64,000 nucleotides of DNA from Rhynchopus sp. YZ270_cl-10 (lineage: Eukaryota; Euglenozoa; Diplonemea; Diplonemida; Diplonemidae). The notes beneath the pieces were generated by a model. It did no database searches, had not been told where the DNA came from, and was given only the letters and a program-made list of their open reading frames with translations. Made by a program: the position numbers and the translations under genes. Numbering within the stretch: the first letter of the stretch is position 1; each line of letters starts with the position of its first letter. Location: positions 682,001 to 746,000 of the forward strand of contig OZ037891.1 in NCBI GenBank assembly GCA_964035575.1. Direction: 5' to 3'. Below, piece by piece: positions 40,105 through 52,114 of this stretch.

Positions 40105-40752
40105 ATGATCTTCACACTGATTCTTTTAGCTTTGAAGATTTTGGGCCAATTTGCTTGGTCTGTGAATGAGTTGACTTGCAACACCGCACTGGGGCTTGGA
40201 TACCTTGCGGAGGATGGGTGGCTGAGCGCTGTGGTGGCTGCTGTGGGGACATGGGTGTTGATTTGCGGGGTGGAGAGACGGAACGGAAGCTTTGTGGCTG
40301 CGGGGTCCTTTGTTTTCTTGGTAATTGCGATTGACGTTTTGACAACGATACTGACCTGGACGCTGCGTGGGGTGGGTATACCTGGGATTTTTTTGGCACA
40401 TTGCCGATACGGAACGAATGGTGCATTATACTTCATTCTGCTTGAAGCATGCGGCGAGATGCACCTCAAAAAGGTGCGTGCTATTCCATTATTGATTCTC
40501 ATCCCAGCAGTGTTGGTTCTTCCGCACTATACCCTGCTCTTTGCCACGACGCTCGCTTTCTATGCGGTATTCCCCCTAAAAAGCATCACCGTCCATCTTG
40601 GCGAAATAGCCGCCAGCTACGTTGACGATTACTTCGCACCCCGTTTCCCCTCAGGATGGTACATAAAATTCGGTCAAGCGCGTGATACACACACAGAAGA
40701 GTCAACCTCTCTGCTTCATGGGCATTACGATATGAGCTACAGCCATATATAG
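40105..40752 (+). CDS. Multi-pass membrane protein, unknown
   Basis: 215 residues. Hydrophobic segments at about 1-20, 38-55, 60-84, 93-112 and 120-152 suggest four or five membrane passes. The C-terminal 60 residues are hydrophilic. The ATG at 40105 directly follows a TTTCACAG acceptor-like site, which favours it over the upstream in-frame extension from 39868. Charged residues inside the membrane region are few (ID and HCRYGTNG). I recognise no family. Confidence 0.65.
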   Translation: MIFTLILLALKILGQFAWSVNELTCNTALGLGYLAEDGWLSAVVAAVGTWVLICGVERRNGSFVAAGSFVFLVIAIDVLTTILTWTLRGVGIPGIFLAHCRYGTNGALYFILLEACGEMHLKKVRAIPLLILIPAVLVLPHYTLLFATTLAFYAVFPLKSITVHLGEIAASYVDDYFAPRFPSGWYIKFGQARDTHTEESTSLLHGHYDMSYSHI

Positions 40753-41037
40753 CCAAGGAAGAGGGGGGAAGGTTGGACTAACTTCTAAAAAAGAATTCTA
40801 TCTTGAGTGTTTTTTTGTGCGCTGCCTGCGAAGGGTGGCGATATTTGAGTGGAACTGAACTCACATTTAATGAGTTTGTTGATTCGAACATAATACAATT
40901 TCTCAAAACCCCTGTGGTCCTCCCTTGATGGGACAACAACCAAAAAAAGGAATTCATTTACCAAATGGTGGATCTATTATCTCTCTCTCTTTTCCCCATG
41001 TTCTATAAATAAAAATTCAGGGGAAATTTTTTAAAAA

Positions 41038-41409
41038 ATGGCGGCTCCTGAGGAGGTCCCGTTGTTTTGGAACACAATGCACGTAGAGAGGTGTTCCAAT
41101 GCAGACGAAGGTGGGTGGCAGTCACTTCCGGGGCAACAGAACCAATACGCGAAAGTGCCTTCGAGATGCCAGGGGTTTTTCGGGCGGTTCTTGGGTTTAT
41201 ACTTTGACACACTGCCGCTGCAGCGTGAGATGGCCGCGATTGCGCAGGAGGAACGTGACTGGGGGTATGGTGGACTGCATGAGGGTGCCGCACGATGGGA
41301 AGAACGTCCCGAACCACCAGCACCACCAACAGACCAGGCACCACCAGCGGAGGTGCACTTCGTAACCGCGTCGGGGAAGATATTTACAGCTTCAGACAAA
41401 ACAGAGTAG
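41038..41409 (+). CDS. Small orphan protein
   Basis: 123 residues, single exon, starting 13 nt after an AAATTCAG acceptor-like site. It has a Trp/Cys-containing N-terminal half (FWNTMHVERC, GGWQSLPGQ, CQGFFGRFLGLYFD) and a Pro/Ala/Glu-rich C-terminal half. The codon bias fits the neighbouring genes, which supports it being real. No domain recognised. Confidence 0.55.
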   Translation: MAAPEEVPLFWNTMHVERCSNADEGGWQSLPGQQNQYAKVPSRCQGFFGRFLGLYFDTLPLQREMAAIAQEERDWGYGGLHEGAARWEERPEPPAPPTDQAPPAEVHFVTASGKIFTASDKTE

Positions 41410-41964
41410 CATTTTCCTGATTTTTGGCCAGCGGTTCTGGTGATCCAGCAGATCGAGAGGTGATCGAGCAGTTTCATGAACAACGAAAAGAAAGAGTACA
41501 GAAACCCACCTTGGGGGATGAGTGGTGAGTTGCAAGAAGAAAACAAATGAAAGTCGGTTTTAGTCCTACCTAGCCTCCATAATTTTGAAAGAAAAAAAAT
41601 ATGTTGTCATCAGAGAGAGTCCTAATGTGTCCCATCTCTGCCACACTCTCAAAGGGAAATGAGGTGTGCCGTGTGTAGTTCCTAGCCCCCCCTTGAGGAA
41701 ATCCTCCCCTACGTGGAGGATCTTGAAAGCACTGAGCAGCCCCCCCTCGAATGTGGACGGCGCAGCTCATACACTAACCCTACAAATTATCAACAAGCAC
41801 CACAAAAAAAAAAGTAGCGATGGCACCACAAGCCTCTCAAATACGAATGTCATCTTTACCAAAATGAAAAGTCTCTCCCCTCCCCCTCTGACCTTTTATT
41901 TACTTTGTCAGATTACCCAACTCCCATCACCAAATACCAGAAAAATCCCCCCCTTGTTAACAAA
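41410..41964. other. Spacer
   Basis: No gene or repeat recognised. A CAAATACCAG site lies about 25 nt before the SRPRA ATG. Confidence 0.5.
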
Positions 41965-43812
41965 ATGATTGACGAATTCACGATCCTGCACAAAGGCGGG
42001 TTGATCCTCTTCAAGGAAGTCTTTCAGAAGGTCAGCGGGAACCCCGTGAACCAGGTGATCAAGAAGGTCCTGATTGAGGACCGCGCGGGGAAGGGAGGGT
42101 TTCAGCACGATGCATACAAGGTGGAGTGGCTGCTGGACAACAAACGCGACCTGCTGTACGTCGCGGTGTACAAACACCTTTTGCCTTTGGGGTACATCCC
42201 CGAGCTGCTCGAAGCTGGGCGGGACCTTTTCGTTGAGAAACACGGTGCTGCACTGGATGGAGCCTCCTTCTTGCGCAACCCTGCGGAGTTTGAGGCAACC
42301 GTTGCAGACTATGGCAAAGACTTCCGTGTTGTTCTCCGAGACGTCGAGGCTGCGGCAGAGACACTCCGCAAAGAAACCCGCCGTGCGGAACGACAAGCAT
42401 CCCCGGTACGCGATGCGGCGAAGGCAGCCCCCACCGTGGACATCACTGAAGACGATGCGTCGTCAGCATCCCCGCCCTCATCATCGCCAGACCGCCCGCT
42501 CTCAGGCCAGGCCGCTCTCATAGAAAAAATGCGTAAAAAAAAAAACCAATCCAACATTGGAGGCAAAGCAACCAAAGCAAGTAAAGCCGCAAAGACCACC
42601 GCACCCCCGGTCAAGGAGAACCGGGTTGGGTGGAAACCGGTGAAAATCAAAACCACAAGCAGTGCAGATGAGGAGCAGCGGGTGATCGAGCCGACGGAGG
42701 ACCCGGTGGCACGCCCATCAGACGTCAATGCATGGGATATGGAGGAGAAGCCGAGAAGTAGGTTCGCTACCTTCCTCAGAGACAGATTCGGAAACCGTTC
42801 GATCGACGCGCAGGATCTGGACACAATCCTGCCCGCACTGTCCGAGACGATGACGTCGAAGAACGTCGCGCAGGAGATCGCCTCCTCACTCTGCGAGTCT
42901 GCGCGGGCAGAGCTCTCCGGGAAGAACATCCCGAACCTGACTTCATTGTCGCAGATCATCAAGGAGTCGCTGAACTCATCGCTTTTGAGGTATTGCCTTT
43001 TCCTCCCTCCCTCCCCCTCCCCCTCCCCTAACCATCATTCAACATCAAAATCGCAGAATCCTCACACCAAAGAAAGACGTCAACATCCTCCGCGATCTCT
43101 CTAAGGCGAAAGAACAAGGTACCAACTCCCCCTTTTTTTTTCCACCCCATTTACCTCCTCCCCTTCCCTCCCCTCTACAGGTCGTCCCTACACCATCGCC
43201 TTCTGTGGAGTCAACGGCGTCGGTAAGAGCACCAACCTCAGCAAAATCGCGTACTGGCTGCGTGGGAACAACGCCTCTGTTCTGATTGCTGCGTGCGACA
43301 CCTTCAGAAGCGGGGCTGTTGAGCAGCTTAAGGTACATAGCGGGCGCATTGGCGTGCCTGTCTTTGATAAAGGATACGCGAAGGATGCGGCGGATGTGGC
43401 TGCATCAGCGTTGATGAAGGCGAAGAAGGACGGAACGGATGTGGTTCTGATTGACACTGCTGGGAGAATGCAGGACAATGAACCGCTGATGCGGTCCTTG
43501 GCGAAGCTGATGCACACCGCACAGCCTGACCTTGTACTCTTCGTTGGAGAAGCCTTAGTAGGAAACGACGGAGTCGACCAGCTCCGCAAATTCAACTCTT
43601 CGCTCGAGAACTTCACCCCCCCAGGGCGTGAACCACGAGGCATTGACGGCATTGTGCTCACAAAGTTCGACACCATCGATGACAAGGTAGGAGCCGCCAT
43701 CTCTATGGTGTACGAATCAGGCCAGCCAATCGTCTTCGTCGGAGTCGGACAGGGCTACCAGGACCTGCGTACCCTAAACCCGCAGGTTGTCTGCAATTCT
43801 CTGTTGAATTGA
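41965..43812 (+). CDS. SRPRA: Signal recognition particle receptor alpha subunit
   Basis: Exons 41965-42989, 43057-43118 and 43181-43812 (phases 2 and 1) give 572 residues; human SRPRA has 638. The N-terminal SRX domain is clear ([19 protein letters not shown], about 1-130), which binds the beta subunit at the ER membrane. A charged linker follows, with Ser-rich and Lys-rich parts. The NG GTPase domain has GVNGVGKST (372-380, P-loop), [17 protein letters not shown] (454-459), TKFD (523-526) and the closing [13 protein letters not shown]. It docks SRP-bound ribosomes on the translocon and hydrolyses GTP together with SRP54. Both small introns (67 and 62 nt) sit at the start of the NG domain and preserve the reading through it. 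Confidence 0.95.
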
Positions 43813-45488
43813 TGAGTTTTTTTTAAAAAGGAAAATAGTTTTTAAAAGCGAGCGGAGCGGTGCAAAAGAAAAAAAAGAAGAAGGAGGAGGTGGAGTGTGT
43901 TATCAAATAAAGCAAATAAGGAATGTGTAGTGCATTCAAGTTTTTTTTTGCTTCTTCTAGATGTGTTTTTTGAGTATGTCCTGTGTACCAAAAATTTTAT
44001 TTAGCGAAAATCTGCACATGGGGCGCTGTAAAAAAAGGAAAAAAGAAAACACTCATTTTCTCATGAACGTATTGATGTCTCAGATGGAACATCGCGACAC
44101 AAGAAGAGATGGACGGGAGGGGAGGGGGCCTTTTTTGTCCTTCAATGATTGCCGTATGTTTTTGCGAAATTACTGTGTTGTTGATTTTCTCTCACTGGGA
44201 AGAAATGAAAGTGAAAGGTGAATTCGTCTCGCTTTTGTCTTCTGTTCCCAATGCATTTTGGTTGTTTGTGCGCGACGCCTTACATACCAATCAGCAGTGA
44301 TAACATCACAGTGAATTCATCAAAAAAAAATACTAAAAAAAGAACAAACAATCATTGAAGACTGTTGAGAGGCGCCAAGCCTTTTTTTAAAATTTTTCTC
44401 TCTCTTTGCTCTGCCTTTCACCCCAAGGCTTGATGCATTGTGTGAGAAAACAGGACTTGTACACAGCCTGCTCTGGTCCCCACCTCTCCCCTCTCCTCTT
44501 CTCTTACTCTCTCATGGTAACAAACGCAACAGTCGTAAAATTAACCCAATCTGGAAAAGAGGGCGTTCGTGATTTTGGATGTGTGTTAGTTTTTTTTTCT
44601 CCTCCCTCACGAGTGCCACATTGTGTAAGCTTTTCCCTGTTGTGTTTTTTTGTCTAGTGTTTGTGTGGTTGTATTGTGGGGATTTAAAGAAAAAAAAAAC
44701 ACACCCACAGTGTCAGAATTCCCTCCATTTTTGCTTCCCTCCATCCTCTCTTGCCCTGGTGAAGCGAAAAAGAAAGCAAAACTCTTAGTGCCTGCCGTCC
44801 GCCGGTTGCCCAGTGGAAAAAAAAACCCCCCTCTTTTTTTTTGCACCAATTTTATACCGTGTATCCCTTCAAGAAAAGATGCATGATGTGTAGGCCCTCC
44901 CCCCCTCACTACATTGGCCACCCATCTCCATCTGTGTGTGTTTTTTTATTCTTTTTTTTGGTCAAAAATTTATTGTGCAAAAAAAAGGTCACTCTGTTTT
45001 CTTCATCCAACTCTCCATTCTTCAAGCTCCTTCTAATGGCGCAAACACTCGAGACACTCCGAACGTAGTGGTTCGCCATTTTCGTGCAGTGGGAAAGTTG
45101 CTCGATTTTCACTTCACCCCGCGACCGTCAGCAGCTCCCGAAGGAGGTTGTACGCTCGCCGTGGTTCAGTTTCGGGTGATTCGCAACGGTTGCGTCTGGT
45201 TTCTTTCGCGCAACGGATGGCTTCATTTTGCATGTAGTTGTTGTGTGGAGGTAAAATAACGGTAAATCACACTGTGCTGTAGACAGAACATCGTCACTTA
45301 GAGGTGAGGGATGGATGTTGTAGTTAGAATAGGTGGGGTGTGGAAATGGTAACTGCCGGCGTTTGGCGCGGGGGCGTAGCGGTGGTCATTTAGGATCAGG
45401 AAAAAAAACTTTTTGCCTCCTTCTTCCACTCCCCACCCCCCACCCACCAACACCTCTTTTAAAGCCTCACCACTCAGATACCCTACAA
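43813..45488. other. Long spacer
   Basis: Mostly T-rich with A and T runs. The part 45030-45260 has more balanced composition and an open frame (VVVRHFRAVGKLLDFHF and on), but no start, splice or domain evidence, so it is not called. CACCACTCAG ends 12 nt before the myosin ATG. Confidence 0.5.
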
Positions 45489-48400
45489 ATGGGGGGTGTT
45501 GCCAAAGATGATGAGAAGCTGAACCGATCATTATGCCAGCCCGGCGCGAAGGTGTTCTACTGGGAGGCTGAGCACGCCTGGGCGTTGGGCATTGTTGAGA
45601 AGGATGACGGGAAGAAGTTTACTGTAAAGGGGGTCGACTGCAGCTGCACGAAGACGGCAGAGCTGCGGACGGAGGTTGTCGGCGAAGACAAAATCTGGCC
45701 CGCAAATCGCGAAGACGTCCTCGACGAGGATGTACAGGACCTTTTGGACCTTACTATCCTGCACGACTCCACAATTCAAAGATCCCTCTACATTCGGTAC
45801 ATGAAGGATATGGTGTATACCAACATCGGTGCCATCGTCGTAGCGCTCAATCCATGGAACTTCAAAATCCCTTGGTACGTCGACAGCAATATGCCAGCCT
45901 ATCTCGCAGAGGCAGATGTCATCAAACAGAACGTTCCGCATTCATGGGCGCAGGCGCACAACACATTTTACGATATGAAACGGGAGGGCGCGAATCAGAC
46001 CATTTTGATTTCAGGGGAATCTGGTGCAGGAAAAACTGAGGCCGCGAAGATTGTGATGAAATACCTTGGTGCAGTATCGTGTCTTCAAGGAGCGCAGGAA
46101 CTGAAGGATGCTGCTAAGAAGGTGGCCTTCAATATCAACCAGGCGTCGCCGATTTTGGAGGGGTTTGGCAATGCAAAGACCGTGCGGAACGACAACTCCT
46201 CGCGCTTCGGGAAGTTCATGAAGGTGCAGTTCAATGAAGAGGGCTTTCTTGTTGGTGCGTACACTATCAAATATCTGCTTGAGAAGTCTCGTATTGTCAC
46301 TGCCAACCCTAATGAAAGGGTCTACCATTCCTTTTACCTGCTTCTAAAGGGGAAGGATGCAGGGAAGTACTCCCTCAAATCAGCGGATAACTACCACGTA
46401 AACGCTGGGGGGTGTATTGACATTCCTGGGGTAGATGATGGTGACGACTTTTCGATTTGTCTTGACGCAATGTCGAACTGTGGGTTCTCGAATGAGGACC
46501 GTGATGGGGTGTGGAGCGCTGTCGGTGGGATGTTGCATTTGCTTCAAGCAAACTTCGAAAAAATCGATGAGGACAGCTGCAAGGAGGCTGCTAGCGCGGG
46601 GCCTTTGATAGATTTGACGACGTCGCTCTGGAAGATTGATAAAGCGATTCTCAAGAAAGAGCTTGTCACAACCACCTTCGAAACACGCGATGGTCCAGTA
46701 GTAAAGACGCATACAGTGGCGAAAGCAAACGATGCGCGCGACTCTCTCGTTAAAGCAACATATGACCAACTCTTTGCCTGGCAGGTCACCAAAATCAACG
46801 GAATAACCGACAGCGGGACTGGAAAGAACTTTATCGGATTGCTCGATATTTTTGGGTTTGAAGACTTTGAGTACAACTCTTTTGAGCAGCTGTGCATTAA
46901 CCTTGCGAACGAAACACTGCAGAACCACTACAACACATTCATCTTCACCAAAGACATGGATGAATGCCGTGCAGAAGGCGTTGACGTGAAGGAGGTGAAA
47001 TGCCCCGACAACATGCCATGTCTGCTCATGATGACTGCAAAGTCGGGTATCTTCTCTATGCTTGACGACGAATGCTCTCTTGGTCAGGCAGGAACGAACG
47101 AAGGCTTCCTCGGGAAGGTCATTGACACACACTCTTCGAACACCTTCTTTGCACAGAAGAAGCTTGCGAAGGACTCCTTCATCATACACCACTATGCAGC
47201 GTCCGTCAACTACACCGTCGAGAACTGGCTAGAGAAAAACAGAGATACACTCAAACCTGACATGAAGCTTTTGATGCGCTCTTCAGGTGTCCCTCTCATC
47301 TCCATTCTTATCGATGAACCTGATGAAAATGCGAAGAACATCACAACCGGGGGGTTCTTCAAACAGCAGTTAGTGGAATTAATGAATCTCATCAACTCTA
47401 CAGACCCTCATTGGATTCGTTGCGTGAAGCCGCACCCTGCTAAGAAGCCTCTTATGGTCCACGGTATTCAGACCATGACCCAGCTTGAATCCTCAGGTGT
47501 TCTTGGTACAGTGAAAATCCGTAAGGCAGGGTTTCCTGTTCGCCCTACCTACCCGAAGTTTATTGCGCGGTTTAAATGTATTCTAGGTGATGCGCCATCT
47601 GCGGAGGCAGATCTAAAGACGTTGCAAGACTATTGCAGAAAGCTGATTGAAAAGGCAGGGGTCGAGCCGAAGAAGGCGCAGTGTGGGAAGACCAAAATGT
47701 TTTTGAAGAATGAGGCAAATCAACAGCTTGAGGCGGTTCGCGAGAAGGCACTTTCTATTCACGTCAAACGCCTCGTTGCCGCAGGCCTCAGCGTCGTAAG
47801 CCAGAAGGAACGACGACGACGCGCATGGATCCAAGGGGCCATTCTCATCCAATCTGAACTCCGCGACTGGCTCTCCCGCAGCGTCGCAGAACGTCAAGAA
47901 CGAGAAGCACAACGGGCCGCCCTCTTGGAGCAAATGAAAACACTCCTCGAGCCCTTCGAAGCCTCTCTCAAGGAGGCCACAGACGCCATCCTCCAGGAAG
48001 AAGACGAAGAGTACCGCACGCTCATGCAGGCCCACCACGAAGGCGTCGGAGGCATGCTTGCCGAAATCATGGGAGTCGTCACCCGAGCAGAAGAAGAAGC
48101 CCGCTTCATGCTCAACATCGAAGAGGAAGACGCATGGGACGCCCTAGAGAACAGCCTTGCCCAGCAAAAGGTTGATCTTATGTTTGCAGAGATAGACGAC
48201 CTCGAAGCGCGTCTCCGCAGAGAGATCGAAGAGGAATGGTGGTACGGACAGTCCAAAACACCAAAATGGGGATTAGCAGAAGACGTAACAGACGAAGTCC
48301 TCGGAGGTCCACCTACCATCTGTACACGCTCAGGGCTGTCCGGTGCTTTGGAAGAATTCTTTTCAAAAGAAGCAACCGTTCTAGAAGAAAACATATGTGA

Positions 48401-49895
48401 ATGGTCAGAACCGTACAACCGTAACGTCATCTTGAAAGAAGAGCTGAGAAAGCGGCAAGCGTTCAACCGTTTGTTTGTGATAGACTACACAGAGGCGCGG
48501 CTAAAGGAGGAAGAGCTCTTTGAGTTCATTTGGCGTGAGAGCAATAAGGACACAGAGGATAAACAGTTCAGCGCATTGCTGCAGACGTTCTATGCTGAGA
48601 CGCTGCATCGCATAGAAGAGCCTGTGTCGTTGAAGGGTGTGTGCACAGAGCCAGCCTGCCGTAAGATGATTGAAAAGGAACGTCGTGACAACGTACGTAC
48701 CAATCACCGCCTCTGGCGGCTGCTTGGTGTGCAAGGCGCGGAGGAGGCGGCACGCATGCACCTCGATGAGCAATACCAGCTTGAATGCAAAGAGAACGAC
48801 AGACGCAGTGTTCTCGAAATACAGGAGACTGAAATGCGTAACGAGGTATGTTCATCACCGCATTCTTTTTAGCCTCTTTTTGGGTTTGTTGTGATTTTTT
48901 CCAAATTTTTCCAAATTTTTGCACATTTCAACGTCTCTTTTTAATACCCCCCTCTCCTTCAGTGTCTCGCTGCGATTGCCCCTGTCATGAAGATCATAGA
49001 CGACGCGAAGGAGGCTCGCGCACAACGTATCAAAAGACGCAACGCAAAGATCCACGCACTCCACCAGGTGTGGAAGGCGGAGGCCGACCGCATTGAGGCG
49101 AACCGGTTTGGGGCGGGGGCTTCTGCGGACAGTGTGCTGGCGGACATGGCGGAACACCAGCAGCAGCTGCGCAACACGTTGCAGCGCTACAGCGACGTTG
49201 CGGCACCGCTTACTACCGACGGCGCAGACCTCTCTGCACACAGCCCTGCAGCACACCTCACCCGCAACCGCCGCCGTGTAGCCGACTTCGAAGAATACAT
49301 GCACCGCGTCGAAGCAGGCGAAGACGTCGAGCTCGTCCCCAACGAAGACACCGACCGCACCCGCCTCTGGGAAGCCCTCGTCCACGCAGGCGAGGAGCTC
49401 AGCCCCCTCCGCGGCATCGACCGCGACACTGTATACCCGTACAACACACTAGAGCATCCGTACCCGAGGGGAAGCCCTGGGGTGCAGAGGTATTCCCCAG
49501 CGTCGTCGCCTATGAGGTTGGCGCCGCCACCACCGTTGCCGGAGGTGGGGGTGGGTGGTGGTGGTCTGGTGGGTGGTTATGATGGAGGTGGTGGTGGTGG
49601 TGGTTATGACCCGGAGATGCCCGTAATGGACCAGGTTCGGCGTTATGTAGGTGATGTGCAGGCAGCGGAGGCAGACGCGCAGAGTTTCCTTCGTGCGATG
49701 CGTCACGCAGAAGGGCGTGTGGCATTGAACCATGTTGCAGCTGGGCATGTGCCAGGGTCGCCAAGACAGCTGGATACCCCATTGGCAAATTATGACTCAT
49801 ACGGACTAAGGCCAGAAGTGCTGTCGCGACTCAATGATGCAAGGATATTAGATGGAAACACCGACAGACTCTCGCAGTATCATGGTGGGCGATGA
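45489..49895 (+). CDS. Myosin heavy chain, class uncertain
   Basis: Exons 45489-48845 and 48963-49895 (phase 0, GTATGT donor) give 1429 residues. A short SH3-like N-terminus is followed by the motor: P-loop GESGAGKT (176-183), switch I NDNSSRFGKF (234-243), switch II DIFGFE (453-458) and the actin-binding-region motif PHWIRCVKPH (640-649). One or two IQ-like helices follow (about 770-800). The tail (800-1429) is acidic helical, not a long perfect coiled coil, and ends in a Pro/Gly-rich region (PPPPLPEVGVGGGG) with a last helical piece. I see no FERM, MyTH4, PX, WW or FYVE domain. All ATPase elements are intact, so it should be an active actin motor. A protist-specific class is likely; the tail does not allow assignment. 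Confidence 0.95.
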
Positions 49896-50535
49896 GAGGG
49901 GGGGGTTTTGTTGAAATGATTATTAGTTTCGTAAAATGTGTAAAACGTTGTTGGAAAAAAAAAAACATCTACCCCCCATTCTGTAATTTGGAAAGAACGA
50001 AAAAAGAGAGAAAAATGGGGGATGTAAAAAATGTGTTGAAAATATTGTTGTATTTCGTCGGGTTTGCTTCCGACGAGGGGAAATAGAGGAGGGGCGGGGT
50101 GTTGGTATTCTCCCTTCTCTCTCACCCCCTATGTTGTTTCTGAATTACAGTAGTGCAAGACAGATGTTTCTTGGACTACCAAATTGCTTGTTAGTTGTTG
50201 TTGTTTTGTGAAGTTACTATAGAGAATGAAAAGGCTTCTTTTTTCGAGAGACGTCTTTTTACACAAAAAAAAGGTGGTTCGGTTCCCCTTCCCTCTTCTC
50301 TCCTTTCCACGCAAGTCTTGTTAAGGCTCCCTCCCCTGTTCTGTTCGCCTCTCAGAAGGTATGGAGGATGTCAAGTTACGGTAGTGCAAAAAATATGTTT
50401 GGTCGTCCAAAAAAAAGGCGCCAAATTGCCTCCAAAAAGCCACACATTCGCGTATTTGGCCGTCAAGTTGTTTGGACCACTGTAACTCAAAATACAATAC
50501 AGAAGAAAAAAAAACCCCCCAAAAAAAGCAAAACA
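49896..50535. other. Spacer with fold-back elements
   Basis: No gene. It contains a TA-flanked fold-back (50379-50482) and a related half-copy from about 50149 (CAGTAGTGCAAG...). Confidence 0.6.
50379..50482. mobile_element. Fold-back MITE with TA flanks
   Basis: The left end CGGTAGTGCAAA and right end TTTGGACCACTG are imperfect inverted repeats, flanked by AGT-TA and TA-ACT. The left side resembles the sequence at 50149-50195 and the ends of the element at 55182-55281. Probably non-autonomous, Tc1/mariner-like by its TA duplication. Confidence 0.6.
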
Positions 50536-52114
50536 ATGCCGCTCAGCAAGGCACAGGTGCAGGAGGCATTCGAACTCTTTGACAATGACATGTATGTGAA
50601 CAACACCACCACCACAACCACCCCATTTTTCGAAAATGGATTGTCGGGTCACAACCAGAGATTTTTCAAGCGATTTTTTTTTTTTCTCTTGAGCCTATAG
50701 AGTGTTAGAGCGGTACATGGACCGCCCTACCATTTTTACCATTTTGTGACAACTTAGGACGTCCCCAAATCCTATTTTTTTTCCCCACCCCCTGGACTCC
50801 CCATGTCATAAATATCTACACACCACACACCCTAGGAGCGGCTTCATAACCCCCGATGAGATCAAGATGGTCTTCAAGGGTCTGGGCATCAAGGTCGATG
50901 AGGATGAGATTGTTGCAAAGTTTGACGAGGACGGCGACAAGAAGGTTGACTTCGAGGAGTTCTGGAAGATGATGCAGCACCAGCAGAAGGAGGCGGAGGG
51001 CCCACGCGAGGTGCTGGCAGCGTTCCAGGCGTTCAACCCGAGCGGGAGTGGAGAGATCTCCAAGGACGATCTGAAGGAAGTCGCAAAGAGCATCTGCGAG
51101 CCCGTGACGGAGCAGGATATCAACGAGATCTGGCAGTACTGTGCGGACAACGACACAGACGAGGTTGGAACCAGCCACTTCTCCTTCGCAGCATGGCGTG
51201 CGGTGATGGACCAGATGTACAACAAGCGCACCTCCCGTGGCAACGCAGAGAGCTACTCCGACGACAACATCAAGACCCACGACCTCCCACCACGTGAGGA
51301 CGCCATCTGGGACGAGCTCGAAAGGGAGGAGATCGAGAGCCGTGACGAACGCATCGAGCAGAACCACCAGAAGGAGGTCGACATGCTGGAACGCAGAGGG
51401 CGGGTCCAGGCCGCACGCCTCGCAAGAGAACGCCAGGCAGAAGAGGAGACCAGAAAGCCCGAGGTGCAGGGGGTATGCTATTATTTAATTTATTTACCCC
51501 CCTTTTTTTTTGACTTTCGATGATCGTCGTATTCTACTCGTTCGTTCTGAGCGAAGATGATGGCTGGTCAGAATAGGGTACACTAAACAGATTATCAAAA
51601 ATAGTGGAGCTCGTCTTGTCTACACTACTCCAACCAAGTTTTCAAGAAAGATACCGTATAAAGTGGATGGTCGGTACAAAATAACAAAAAACAACAACAA
51701 CAACAGCCCTCGAAAACGGCGGCATGGCGTGCAAACCAGTCGATGAACGACGTCGTCAAGGAGAAGATGGCAAAGCGCAAGGCCATCCTCCAGAAGCAGC
51801 TTGAGGAGGAGAAGGAGCAGGAGGAGAAGCAGAGGGAGCAGGAGAAGGCGGTCATCGCGAAGATCCAGGAGAGACGGAGACAGTATGCACCCACGATAAC
51901 CTAAAAATAGTTGTACCATTTTTTTTTCAAAGGTACCACATACCAAGCACTCAAGACCTTGCCGACTTCATTTTCTTTCACGGTGAACCACAGCATCATC
52001 ACAGCTTTATAATCTGAAATATCTAAATATCTTAACACCACACCCAACAGGTCGGAGGCAGCCAAGGAGGCTGAGGAGGCTGCTGCCACTGCCGCACAGG
52101 AGGAGGAGGATTAG
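50536..52114 (+). CDS. EF-hand calcium-binding protein with coiled-coil tail
   Basis: Exons 50536-50591, 50836-51472, 51707-51882 and 52051-52114 (phases 2, 0, 2) give 310 residues. The first intron splits EF-hand loop 1, which reads DNDMSGFITPDE (16-27) only after splicing; this strongly supports the model. Loop 2 is DEDGDKKVDFEE (49-60). Loops 3 (NPSGSGEISKDD, 86-97) and 4 are degenerate: loop 3 starts with Asn and loop 4 lacks the usual last Glu. The order follows calmodulin/centrin-type proteins. From about residue 170 a highly charged Glu/Lys/Arg helix runs to the C-terminus. Probably a calcium-responsive cytoskeletal or flagellar protein. Confidence 0.85.

Noticed and set aside
45030-45260. 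Open stretch with balanced composition before the myosin
   Set aside because: No start codon context, splice partner or domain; left as spacer.
46380-47192. 270-residue open frame on the - strand
   Set aside because: Antisense to the conserved myosin motor.
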